NCBI RefSeq assembly: GCF_002575655.3
Contig: NC_053035.3
Location: 381,277,792 to 381,341,791, forward strand
DNA: 64,000 nucleotides
Source of the DNA: Aegilops tauschii subsp. strangulata
Lineage: Eukaryota > Streptophyta > Magnoliopsida > Poales > Poaceae
Direction: 5' to 3'
Shown: piece by piece, positions 41,673 to 52,656 of the stretch
Layout: each line of letters opens with the position of its first letter
Position numbering within the stretch: position 1 is the first letter of the stretch
The notes under the pieces: model-generated
What the model was told of the DNA's origin: nothing
Databases searched by the model: none
What the model saw: only the letters and a program-made list of their open reading frames with translations
Made by a program: the position numbers and the translations under genes

Positions 41673-44459
41673 TGTAACATCCCAAATTTTCAATTTGGAA
41701 TGTTATACATTAGATCATCATTGCATAGCATATTTTATTGCATTTTGGCAAAATCCTCGAAAATCCTAAGCAACGCAAGGACCCTCGGAGAGAGTTGGGG
41801 ATTTTTCGCAGTTTTCATATTTGTTTTTTATCAAAAAAATGAAACGAAGATTTTTGGTTTTAATTATTTTCCTCTTCGAAAAATATTTCGTATTAAAACA
41901 AATGAGAGGAGAAAATATGACTTCTCCAAAATAATTGAAATATTGGAGGAAAAATATTGAAATCAAATATTTGATTTTATTCGGATTTTATTTGCAATTT
42001 TAATTGCATTAGAAAAATTGCGTGTTTTCAAAACTGCATTTTTGGGCCAAGAAAATGTTCATCCCGTTCTAATTATTTCATTTAGACGGCGAAAATTTAT
42101 TTTGGCATTTTTAGATTTTTATTTATTTTTCTAGGATTTTTTTTGGTTCGGCGGAATTATTTAAAAAAAATCCCGAGCGCGCCGACTGGGCCGAAGCCCA
42201 GCCGACGGCCCGGCCCACCGCCCGAGCCGTCTCCCTCCCGGAGACCTAGCTCCCGCCGCCGCCCGAGTCCCAGTCGGGGACGACGCCGCCGCCGCCTTAC
42301 CCCTTCCCCACGGCACCCCCCTATATATCCCCGCCCGACCCCGCCGCCTCCCTCACCCCGTTCCCCGCCTCGACCGAAGCCGCCGACGCGGGAGCCGAGT
42401 CGCCGCCGCCGAAGGAGCTCACCGCCCAGAGCCCGAACGCCGCCGCCCGCCGCCCCTCGACGTTGCCCGTCGCCTCCCCGAGCCCCGCCGCCCCTCGCCG
42501 CACCCCCCGAGCCCCGCCGGAGCCCGTCCCGAGCCCCGCCGGAGTTGCCCCGACGAGGTAGCCGCAGCCGCCGCCGACCGTCCTTTTTTTTTCAAAAACC
42601 GCCTCGGTTTATTTTTTTTGAAACCCTAGATTTTTTTAAAATAGATCGGTTTATTTTTTCCCTTCGGTTTAGTTAGTTAGTGAACGTTCACCGACCCGTT
42701 CGTTTTAACGAACGTGTTCGCCGGTTAGTCGCAGTTAACGAACGCCCGTTCGTTTAACTGTTCGTCAGTTTTCTTTTTCGTCGGATTTTCCGCGATTATT
42801 CCAGATCGCGATTTCTGATCAGATCTTCGTTCTGGTATATCTTTTAGCTCGTTTATCAGAATCAGGCGATTCAAGCGCCTAGAGTTTCATCTCGAAATTC
42901 TCTTTCCATTTAACCTATTCAAACAAGTTTTTGCTACTGTAAAATTTGACTTAGATCCCGATTAGTAAACGAAGCTTGTTTCTTTCGCCGTTTGACTTTC
43001 GTTGCTTCGTTTGATTCGATTCTTTTTGCAAACCGGAGTTCTTAAGTTGAACTTTCTAGTTAGATCTTTATTTGAGTTTTACCTGTGCATTAGATGAGTG
43101 CTTATTGTTTGCTTGTTTGTTTGCGATAGAGTACCCGGAGTGCGCCGCTTGCTACTTCGAATCTCTAGGTTTCACGGATCATCAGCAAGGCAAGTAACAC
43201 TTTGATCATACTTTTCATTACCCAGTTTTATTGCATTAGATCAATCCTCAAACAACTGCATGATTAGGATCTGATTAATATGTGGGTTTTGGGAAGTAGT
43301 TGAGGTAGTACCTATTACCTGTTTATTATCAAACCTTTGGTAGTTACTTCTACGTTTGCTTATATTGCTATGCTATGCTCGTAGACATGGATTGGGCTTG
43401 AGTGTTACCATGACAGATGTGAGATTGTTAATTAATAGTCAACCTTAAGGTGGCAACTAAAACTCACATCTGGGTGGATTGAGGTACCTGGGTATTCCAG
43501 GATTGCCTTTTTTCTTTTGGACCGCCACCCAGGTTCAAAGGGATCATGAGATTATTCATGCTAGAAACTTTCGTGTGTAGCCACAAGCTATTATGGGCTC
43601 TAGCATAGTTGAGTAGGTTACGTGATCTCTTGAAGAGGTGGGCTAGCAGATGTAGGGGAAAGTAGGTGTAACTGTCCACCCGGAGTAAAGAGTTATTGTT
43701 TCTGAAAGACTGTGTCTCGGTCATCCGTTTCTCAAACATCATGTAGTGCGAGAATCAAGCAGAGGCGATCGAGTCTTGTGGGGAAAAGTGCACAAACCTC
43801 TGCAGAGTGTATAAACTAATCATGGTTAGCCGTGTCCCCGGTTATGGACATCTTGAGTATCTAGTACTTGGATTATCATGTGAATCTCATCATGTTACTT
43901 TAATTAATTTTGTTGGGTTTGATGATGATACTTAATTGGGATTGAGAATGCTGTCAACCATTCTCAATGTTTAACAACCACCATGATAGTTAAATAAAAT
44001 TATTCCTTTGCAGTAGGGAAAAATTGGCTTTCGCAAAACTGTAACCATAGAGCCTTCTACCAGCCATATATGCATGTAGTATAGCATTATTATGTTCATT
44101 ACTCTCTATGTGTTACATTGCCAGCATATTCCATGTGCTGACCCGTTTTCGGGCTGCAACGTTTCATGTTGTAGACTTTTCAGACGACGAGTAAGGTGCC
44201 TTAGGTCGTGGTCTTATACTCAGTGATGCCGTTGGAATTGATGGACTCACTTATCTTCCAAGTCTTCCGCTGTTATCGTTTTAGATGGCCTTAAGCCATA
44301 TTTTTCATACTTATTTCTCTCTTGAGATACTCGTTGTAATAAGTGTGTGATTGCTACTCTGTTATAAATCCTCCATTTGTACTGTGCGTGTCAGCATTAC
44401 TGATCCAAGGATGACACTGGTGCACAGCAGCACAGACTGTTTGAGGTCTGGTCGCTACA
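41673..44459 (+). repeat. 5' LTR of the Gypsy chromovirus
   Basis: 2,787 bp. TATATAT at 42322-42328 in a C-rich context is the likely TATA box, which leaves a transcribed LTR part of about 2.1 kb. An AACGAACG/CGTTCG-rich stretch lies at 42680-42770. Compared with the 3' LTR it has an extra 11 bases near 41980 and a longer C+G-rich block near 42440-42500. Confidence 0.93.
42322..42328 (+). promoter_or_regulatory. TATA box of the Gypsy 5' LTR
   Basis: TATATAT in CCCCCTATATATCCCCGCC. The same sequence occurs in the 3' LTR near 50540. Confidence 0.6.
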
Positions 44460-44463
44460 AAGG

Positions 44464-44475
44464 TGGTATCAGAGC
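44464..44475 (+). other. Primer-binding site (initiator tRNA-Met), Gypsy element
   Basis: TGGTATCAGAGC begins four bases after the LTR end and matches the 3' end of plant initiator tRNA-Met. Confidence 0.9.
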
Positions 44476-44594
44476 ACACGCTGACTGTAGGACACGACCA
44501 CTAAGCTTAAACCCTAGAACACTACTCTCTTCTCATTTCTGACTCCTCTCCACTTTCTACTCTTTTAGGAGTGGCGGATGCAAGGAACAAGTTC

Positions 44595-45299
44595 ATGCAA
44601 CCAGATGAAGATACACCTTTTGGACGACACTTGAAGGAAGTCACTAAGTACCTGAACATCGGAATACCAAGCTTCACCGGGACTTACAAAGCCACACTAT
44701 CAGAAGAGGAGCGCTGGAAGATTCAAGTTCAAGTTCCAGGCAGGACGTTTACGCCAGTCACTGAGCCTATAGAGTTTTCCTTTGATGCACCAACCTGGAG
44801 TTTAGGGAAGAGCATGGCAGCCCACATCTCTATGGGACGCATTGGAGAAGTCTACCACAGGGAGCTTAAGGATACTATTTATCAGATTTGTGGACGCCGA
44901 GATGAGCAATGGGAGATGATCAGCACCAAGAAGGATGGATCAATTGCAGCTTTCATCCAGGAGCAAAACCAACACATTCGTCGCCAGGAGAACCAGATGT
45001 GCGCAGACATGATAGATCTGAAGAAGGCATTGACCAAGATCACGGAGTTGGAGAAAGAACTCAAGTCTACGCGCGATGGATATGAGGAGGAGATCGCCAC
45101 GTTGTTGGAGAAGAATGACGACCTGATAAAGAAGATCGGAGTATTCATGGGAGACCCAGCACCAGGAGGAGAAGATGACGATTCTACTTGCCCGGATAAC
45201 TACATCATCATCGATGACACCGACTCGGACAGTGAAGATGACTTTGTTGATGAAGCTGGAGCAGATATCATGGAGTCTTCAACTGATCAAAATTTCTAG
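44595..45299 (+). CDS. Extra ORF ahead of gag: coiled-coil protein with acidic tail
   Basis: The frame is open from 44511. The first ATG is at 44595, giving 234 residues; the frame upstream has no ATG but directly follows a pyrimidine tract and AG at 44568, so a spliced upstream exon is possible. The N-terminal 95 residues look globular (SFTGTYKATLSEEERWKIQV, SLGKSMAAHISMGRIGEVYH). Residues about 135-185 are a Lys/Glu-rich coiled coil (LKKALTKITELEKELKS). The tail contains YIIIDDTDSDSEDD, a hydrophobic core followed by acids and serines like a SUMO-interacting motif. No gag, protease or chromodomain features are present. It lies between the primer-binding site and gag, as ORF1 does in Ogre-type elements. 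Function unknown; the frame is intact. Confidence 0.7.
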   Translation: MQPDEDTPFGRHLKEVTKYLNIGIPSFTGTYKATLSEEERWKIQVQVPGRTFTPVTEPIEFSFDAPTWSLGKSMAAHISMGRIGEVYHRELKDTIYQICGRRDEQWEMISTKKDGSIAAFIQEQNQHIRRQENQMCADMIDLKKALTKITELEKELKSTRDGYEEEIATLLEKNDDLIKKIGVFMGDPAPGGEDDDSTCPDNYIIIDDTDSDSEDDFVDEAGADIMESSTDQNF

Positions 45300-45493
45300 T
45301 AGACCCCCATAATCAGTAGTAGTATTCCCCATGTATATAGCATAGTCCGAGCACTTTGTAACGATAGTTAGATCGATTGTATGCCTTGTTTGATTGAGTG
45401 ATATTGTTTGTGTTTGTCTCATGTGCATATGGGTAGTGTTTTCCCTATAGACCTCATTCTAGTCTAAATTCTCATCTTTTCTAAACCTATCAG

Positions 45494-48400
45494 ATGCCTC
45501 CGAGACGCGACACCGGATTTGTTTTCCCACCGGAGATCACTCAGTTGATTCAGCAGCAGAATGCCCTGATGCAAGTGTTAGTACAAAACCAAGGCAACAA
45601 CAACAACAACAACAACAACCCACTACCACCACCTGTTGATCACTTAGCCCGTTTCTTGAGGCTAAATCCACCGGTGTTTTCCAGCAGCACCGAGCCGATT
45701 GTTGCAGATGATTGGCTCCGCAAAGTTGGAAGGGAGTTGACCACTGCAGGATGCACAGATGCGGAGAGAGTGCATTTTGCCGCACATCAGCTTGATGGAC
45801 CCGCAGCATCATGGAGGGAGAATTACACAGCCACACACCCTATTGACACTGTCACATGGGACCAGTTTCAGCAAGCTTTCCGTACTGCCCATGTTTCAGC
45901 AGGAGCTATGGCCATGAAGAAGCGTGAGTTTCGCAACCTACGCCAAGGAGGACGCACCGTAGACCAGTATGTGGAGGACTTTAGTAAGTTAGCACGTTAT
46001 GCTCCAGATGACGTTGCTACAGATGCAGCCAAGCAGGAGAAGTTTCTAGAAGGACTGAATGATGAGCTGAGCATGCAGTTGATGGTAGCAACCTTCAACA
46101 ACTACCAGGAGTTGGTAGATAGAGCTCTTATGATTGAAGGGAAGCAACAGCAGATTGAAAACCGTAAGAGGAAGTATGGACGAGGGAAGTACAATTCTGG
46201 AGCTCAGCAGAAGCCACGTTTTACCCCGAAATCGGGAGGACAGTTTCAGCATACCCATGGAGGAGGTAGTTCGCACAACCATAATGGCCCCAAGAATGGT
46301 AATGGGAATGGAGGAAGCAACGGCCAGAACCGTACCAACCCTTCAACCCCAGCTAAGAGAGACCTGAGCCAAGTCACTTGCTTTAAGTGCCAGAAGACTG
46401 GACATTATGCCAATGAATGTCCTGAAGCCCAGAATGGAAATGGCAATGGAAGCTCTGGGAAGAAGCCGAACCATTTCAACAAAGGACATGTGAACCACGT
46501 TAGCATGGAGGAGGTTGAAGCTCAGCCAGATGTAGTAATGGGTAAGTTTTTGGTTAAGTCATTTACTGCACTCGTTCTTTTTGATACCGGTGCATCGCAT
46601 TCATACATATCAAGGGGATTTGTGGATAAGTTTAAGTTGCCCACCAAAGTTCTCAGAACACCTATGTTAGTAACCTCGCCAGGAGCAGAGTATATGGCAA
46701 GCCAAGGATGTTTTCAGATGCCATTGGCCATAGGTAGGCATGTTTTCCCCTCAGACCTAATAGTTTTGGAGTCGCAAGGTTTGGACGTAATATTGGGTAT
46801 GGATTGGCTATCGATGTATGGGGAAAACATCGATTGCGCCAGTAAGACGATTTTGCTTACCACCCCAGAAGGAAGAAGGGTTAAGTATGTATCCCGGCAT
46901 GTGCCGAAGAGGACTCAGGTGAATTCCTTATCAGGAGTTGTACAGGAAGAAGTACCAGTGGTGAAGGATTACCCGGATGTATTTCCAGAAGAGTTGCCAG
47001 GCATGCCACCAGATAGAGACATAGAGTTTTTGATTGAACTTTTGCCAGGCACATGGCCGATATCTAAGAGACCGTACAGGATGCCCGCTAAGGATTTGGA
47101 AGAAATTAAGAAGCAGATTAAGGAGTTACTGGATAAAGGCTATATTCGCCCAAGTTCTTCACCTTGGGGATCACCCGTACTTCTAGTGGAGAAGAAAGAT
47201 GGATCGTTGAGGATGGTTGTTGATTATCGAGGATTGAATGAAGTGACCATCAAAAATAAGTACCCACTGCCGATGATCAATGATTTGTTTGACCGATTAC
47301 AAGGAGCTAAGGTATTTTCCAAGATCGATCTACGATCAGGATACCATCAGTTAAAGATTCGAGAGCAGGATATACCTAAGACGGCTTTTACCACCAGGTA
47401 TGGGCTATATGAGTATACCGTTATGTCATTTGGTCTGACTAACGCACCTGCCTATTTCATGAACCTGATGAACAAAGTGTTTATGGAGTTTTTGGATAAG
47501 TTCGTCGTAGTGTTCATTGATGACATTTTAGTCTACTCCAAGAATGAAGAGGAGCATAAGGAACATTTGCGTTTGGTACTTGAGAAGCTCAGAGAACATC
47601 AGTTATACGCCAAGTTCAGCAAATGTGAGTTTTGGTTGAAGGAAGTTGGATTCCTCGGACATGTTATATCCGGAGAAGGAATAGCAGTAGACCCCACAAA
47701 AGTCGACACTGTGACAAACTGGGAATCACCCGCATCAGTTGGAGAGATCCGGAGTTTTCTTGGACTTGCAGGATACTACCGAAGGTTCATTGAAAATTTC
47801 TCGAGGATTGCTAAGCCCATGACAGATCTGTTAAAGGACACCAAATTCAATTGGACTGAGGAATGTGAAGCTAGTTTCCAAGAGTTGAAGAAACGTTTGG
47901 TTACATCACCAGTGCTGATTCTGCCAGATCAACGCAAGGATTATGAAGTATATTGCGACGCTTCACGTCGAGGACTTGGAGCAGTGCTAATGCAGGAGGG
48001 AAGAGTTGTTTCATATGCTTCACGACAACTTAAACCCCATGAGAAGAATTATGCCACCCATGATTTGGAGTTAGCAGCCGTAGTACATGCGTTGAAGACA
48101 TGGAGACATTTTCTCATCGGAAATCACTGTGAGGTGTACACAGATCACAAGAGTTTGAAGTACATTTTCACGCAGAAGGAGTTGAATCTCAGGCAAAGGA
48201 GATGGTTGGAGCTCATTAAGGATTATGATATGAGATTGCATTATCACCCAGGGAAGGCTAACGTAGTAGCTGATGCGTTGAGCCGCAAGAGCCATGTTAA
48301 CACCCTCATGACCGGAGAGTTACCGAAATTATTAGCCGAGGATCTTCGCGAGCTATGTTTGGAGATAGTTCCAAGAGGCTATTTAGCAACGTTGGAGATT

Positions 48401-49885
48401 CAGTCTACCTTGATGGAAAAGATCAGGGAAGCTCAGAAGACAGACAAGGAAATTGACGAGATAAAGGAAAGGATTAGCAAAGGAAAAGCCAAGGGATTTC
48501 GTGAGGATGAGCACGATACCTTATGGTTTGAGGACCGCGTTTATGTGCCCAATGATCCGAAGATCAGGAAGTTGATCTTGCAAGAGGCCCATGATTCACC
48601 GTATTCGATTCACCCAGGAAATACCAAGATGTATTTGGATTTGAAGGATACTTTCTGGTGGACCGGAATGAAGCAAGATATTGCAGAGTATGTAGCAGTT
48701 TGTGATGTATGTCAGAGAGTTAAGGCAGAGCATCAGAAGCCAGCAGGATTGCTACAGCCATTGCCGATACCCGAATGGAAATGGGATAAACTAGGCATGG
48801 ATTTTATCACGGGATTGCCCAGGACTCGTTCAGGCTATGACTCGATATGGGTTGTAGTCGATCGTTTGACGAAAGTAGCTCATTTCATCCCCGTGAAGAC
48901 CACTTACACCAGTGCTAAGTTGGCAAAGATATACATGACCAGGATCGTATGTCTGCATGGAGTTTCGAGGACCATTGTATCAGATAGAGGAACCCAGTTT
49001 ACTTCAAAGTTTTGGAATCAGTTACATGAAACTTTGGGTACCAGGCTAGAGTTCAGTACATCCTTTCACCCACAAACAGACGGACAGACCGAGAGAGTCA
49101 ATCAGATTTTGGAAGATATGCTGAGAGCTTGTGCGCTAGATTATGGATCCAGTTGGGACGACAATTTGCCGTATGCAGAGTTTTCTTACAACAACAGTTA
49201 TCAATCCAGTTTGAAGATGGCCCCTTTCGAAGCTTTGTACGGAAGGAGGTGTAGAACACCCTTGTTGTGGAACGAAGTTGGAGACCGCCAGTTGTTTGGA
49301 CCAGACTTGATTAAGGAATCAGAACAGAAGGTGAAATTGATTCGCGATAGGCTCAAGGTAGCCCAGTCCAGGCAGAAGAGTTATGCGGATTCTAAACGCA
49401 AGGAGACAGTTCACGAAGTCGGAGACAGAGTTTACCTATGAGTATCACCACTTCGAGGAGTGAAGCGCTTTGGAGTTAAAGGAAAGTTAGCGCCACGTTT
49501 TGTAGGACCATACAAAATTTTGGAGCGTATGGGAGAAGTTGCTTACAAACTGGAATTGCCTGAAGGATTGTCAGGAGTTCATGATGAATTTCACGTTTCC
49601 CAGTTGAAGAAGTGCCACGCAGGGATGGCTGAGATACCACTGAGAGATACGGTGCCATTGGAAGCGATTCAGCTGGATAGTGACTTGACCTATGAGGAGA
49701 AACCAGTTAAGATTCTTGAGTATGCCAGCCGAGTCACCCGCAGCAAGGTTATCAAGTTTTGCAAAGTTCAGTGGAGTCACCATATCAAGGACGAAGCCAC
49801 CTGGGAGCGAGAGGAAGATCTACGGAAGAACCACTCTCACCTATTTTCTAGCCAACCCGAATCTCGAGGGCGAGATTCATCTTAA
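45494..49885 (+). pseudogene. Gag-pol polyprotein of the Gypsy chromovirus, one in-frame stop
   Basis: The frame of 1,463 sense-length codons is broken only by TGA at 49439-49441 (codon 1316); the part from 49442 to 49885 continues in frame. In order: Asn-rich N terminus, Ty3-type gag, CCHC zinc knuckle from residue about 296 ([14 protein letters not shown]), protease with DTGASHS at about 364, RT with FIDDILVYS at about 676, RNase H with [11 protein letters not shown] at about 822 and HHCC/DDE integrase at about 1040-1260. The C-terminal region (KVQWSHHIKDEATWE) is chromodomain-like. The stop falls between integrase core and tail, so a truncated product could keep the enzymes and lose the chromodomain. 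TGA at a former CpG codon fits methylation-driven decay. ATG 45494 follows CTATCAG directly. Confidence 0.93.
45597..45620 (+). repeat. AAC microsatellite in gag
   Basis: Eight AAC triplets encode an asparagine run near the gag N terminus. It is likely length-variable between copies. Confidence 0.85.
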
Positions 49886-49896
49886 GGGGGTAGGTT
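49879..49896 (+). other. Polypurine tract of the Gypsy element
   Basis: AAGGGGGTAGGT lies directly before the 3' LTR start TGTAACATCC at 49897. This is the expected primer site for plus-strand DNA synthesis. Confidence 0.75.
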
Positions 49897-52651
49897 TGTA
49901 ACATCCCAAATTTTCAATTTGGAATGTTATACATTAGATCATCATTGCATAGCATATTTTATTGCATTTTGGCAAAATCCTCGAAAATCCTAAGCAACTC
50001 AAGGACCCTCGAAGAGAGTTGGGGATTTTTTGCAGTTTTCATATTTGATTTTTATCAAAAAAAATGAAACGAGGATTTTTGGTTTTAATTATTTTTCTCT
50101 CCGAAAAATATTTCGTATTAAAATAAATGAGAGGAGAAAACATGACTTCTCCAAAATAATTGAAATATTGGAGGAAAAATATTGAAATCAAATATTTGAT
50201 TTTATTTGCAATTTTAATTGCATTAGAAAAATTGCACGTTTTCAAAACTGCATTTTTGGGCCAAGAAAATGTTCATCCCGTTCTAATTATTTCAATTAGA
50301 CGGTGAAAATTTATTTTGGACTTTTTAGATTTTTATTTATTTTTCTAGGATTTTTTTTGGTTCGGCGGAATTAATTTAAAAAAAATCCCGGCGCGCCGAC
50401 TGGGCCGAAGCCCAGCTGACGGCCCAGCCCACCGCCCGAGCCGTCTCCCTCCCGGAGACCTAGCTCCCGCCGCCGCCCGAGTCCTGGTCGGGGACGACGA
50501 CGCCGCCACCGCCTTACCCCTTCCCCACGGCACCCCCTTATATATCCCCGCCCGACCCCGCTGCCTCCCTCACCCCGTTCCCCGCCTCGACCGAAGCCGC
50601 CGACGTTGGAGAAGCCCGACACCGGAGCCGAGTCGCCGCCGCCGAAGGAGCTCGTCGCCCGGAGCCCGAACGCCGCCGCCCCTCGCCGCACCCCCCGAGC
50701 CCCGCCGGAGCCCGTCCCGAGCCCCGCCGGAGTTGCCCCGACGAGGTAGCCGCAGCCGCCGCCGACCGTCCGGTTTTTTTTCAAAAACCGCCTTGGTTTA
50801 TTTTTTTTGAAACCCTAGATTTTTTTTAAAAATAGATTGGTTTATTTTTTTCTTCGGTTTAGTTAGTTAGTGAACGTTCACCGACCCGTTCGTTTTAACG
50901 AACGTGTTCGCCGGTTAGTCGCAGTTAACGAACGCCCGTTCGTTTAACTGTTCGTCAGTTTTCTTTTTTGTCGGATTTTCCGCGATTATTGCAGATCGCG
51001 ATTTCTGATCAGATTTTCGTTCTGGTATATCTTTTAGCTCGTTTATCGGAATCAGGCGATTCAAGCGCCTGGAGTTTCGTCTCGAAATTCTCTTTCCGTT
51101 TAACCTATTCAAACAAGTTTTTGCTACTGTAAAATTTGACTTAGATCCATATTAGTAAACGAAGCTTGTTTCTTTCGCCGTTTGACTTTCGTTGCTTCGT
51201 TTGATTCGATTCTTTTTGCAAACCGGAGTTCTTAAGTTGAACTTTCTGGTTAGATCTTTATTTGAGTTTTACCTATGCATTAGATGAGTGCTTATTGTTT
51301 GCTTGTTTGTTTGCGATAGAGTACCCGGAGTGCGCCGCTTGCTACTTCGAATCTCTAGGTTTCACGGATCATCAGCAAGGCAAGTAACACTTTGATCATA
51401 CTTTTCATTACCCAGTTTTATTGCATTAGATCAATCCTCAAACAACTGCATGATTAGGATCTGATTAATATGTGGGTTTTGGGAAGTAGTTGAGGTAGTA
51501 CCTATTACCTGTTTATTATCAAACCTTTGGGAGTTACTTCTACGTTTGCTTATATTGCTACGCTATGCTCGTAGACGTGGATTGGGTTTGAGTGTTACCA
51601 TGACAGATGTGAGATTGTTAATTAATGGTCAACCTTAAGGTGGCAACTAAAACTCACATCTGGGTGGATTGAGGTACCTGGGTATTCCAGGATTGCCTGT
51701 TTTTCTTTTGGACCGCCACCCAGGTTCAAAGGGATCATGAGATTATTCATGCTAGAAACTTCCGTGTGCAGCCACAAGCTATTATTGGCTCTAGCATAGT
51801 TGAGTAGGTTAAATGATCTCTTGAAGAGGTGGGCTAGCAGATGTAGGGGAAAGTAGGTGTAACTGTCCACCCGGAGTAAAGAGTTATTGTTTCTGAAAGA
51901 CTGTGTCTCGGTCATCCGTTTCTCAAACATCATGTAGTGCGAGAATCAAGTGGAGGCGATCGAGTCTTGTGGGGAAAAGTGCACAAACCTCTGCAGAGTG
52001 TATAAACTAATCATGGTTAGCCGTGTCCCCGGTTATGGACATCTTGAGTATCTAGTACTTGGATTATCATGTGAATCTCATCATGTTACTTTAATTAATT
52101 TTGTTGGGTTTGATGATGATACTTAATTGGGATTGAGAATGCTGTCAACCATTCTCAATGTTTAACAACCACCATAATAGTTAAATAAAATTATTCCTTT
52201 GCAGTAGGAAAAAATTGGCTTTTCGCAAAACTGTAACCATAGAGCCTTCTACCAGCCATATATGCATGTAGTATAGCATTATTATGTTCATTACTCTCTA
52301 TGTGTTACATTGCCAGCATATTCCATGTGCTGACCCGTTTTCGGGCTGCAACGTTTCATGTTGCAGACTTTTCAGACGACGAGTAAGGTGCCTTAGGTCG
52401 TGGTCTTATACTAAGTGATGCCGTTGGAGTTGATGGACTCACTTATCTTCCAAGTCTTCCGCTGTTATCGTTTTAGATGGCCTTAAGCCATATTTGTCAT
52501 ACTTATTTCTCTCTTGAGATACTCGTTGTAATAAGTGTGTGATTGCTACTCCGTTATAAATCCTCCATTTGTACTGTGCGTGTCAGCATTACTGATCCAG
52601 GGATGACACTGGTGCACAGCAGCACAGACTGTTTGAGGTCTGGTCGCTACA
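49897..52651 (+). repeat. 3' LTR of the Gypsy chromovirus
   Basis: 2,755 bp, collinear with 41673-44459 with few substitutions and several indels. TGGGT follows at 52652-52656. Confidence 0.93.
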
Positions 52652-52656
52652 TGGGT

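Larger units (their letters stand above)
41673..52651 (+). mobile_element. Gypsy chromovirus (Tekay-like), complete structure, 10,979 bp
   Basis: It has LTRs of 2,787 and 2,755 bp beginning TGTAACATCCC and ending CGCTACA, a tRNA-Met primer-binding site and a polypurine tract. It also has an extra ORF, a long gag-pol frame with a C-terminal chromodomain-like region, and TGGGT duplications. The LTRs are nearly identical apart from small indels, so insertion was recent. Only one nonsense codon in gag-pol is seen. Tekay assignment rests on the chromodomain-like tail after integrase and the long LTRs; the Triticeae family name is left open. Confidence 0.93.

Noticed and set aside
42143..42676. 177-codon Pro/Arg-rich plus-strand ORF in the Gypsy 5' LTR
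   Set aside because: It lies over the TATA region and the C+G-rich LTR block, is low-complexity, and is not kept open in the 3' LTR.
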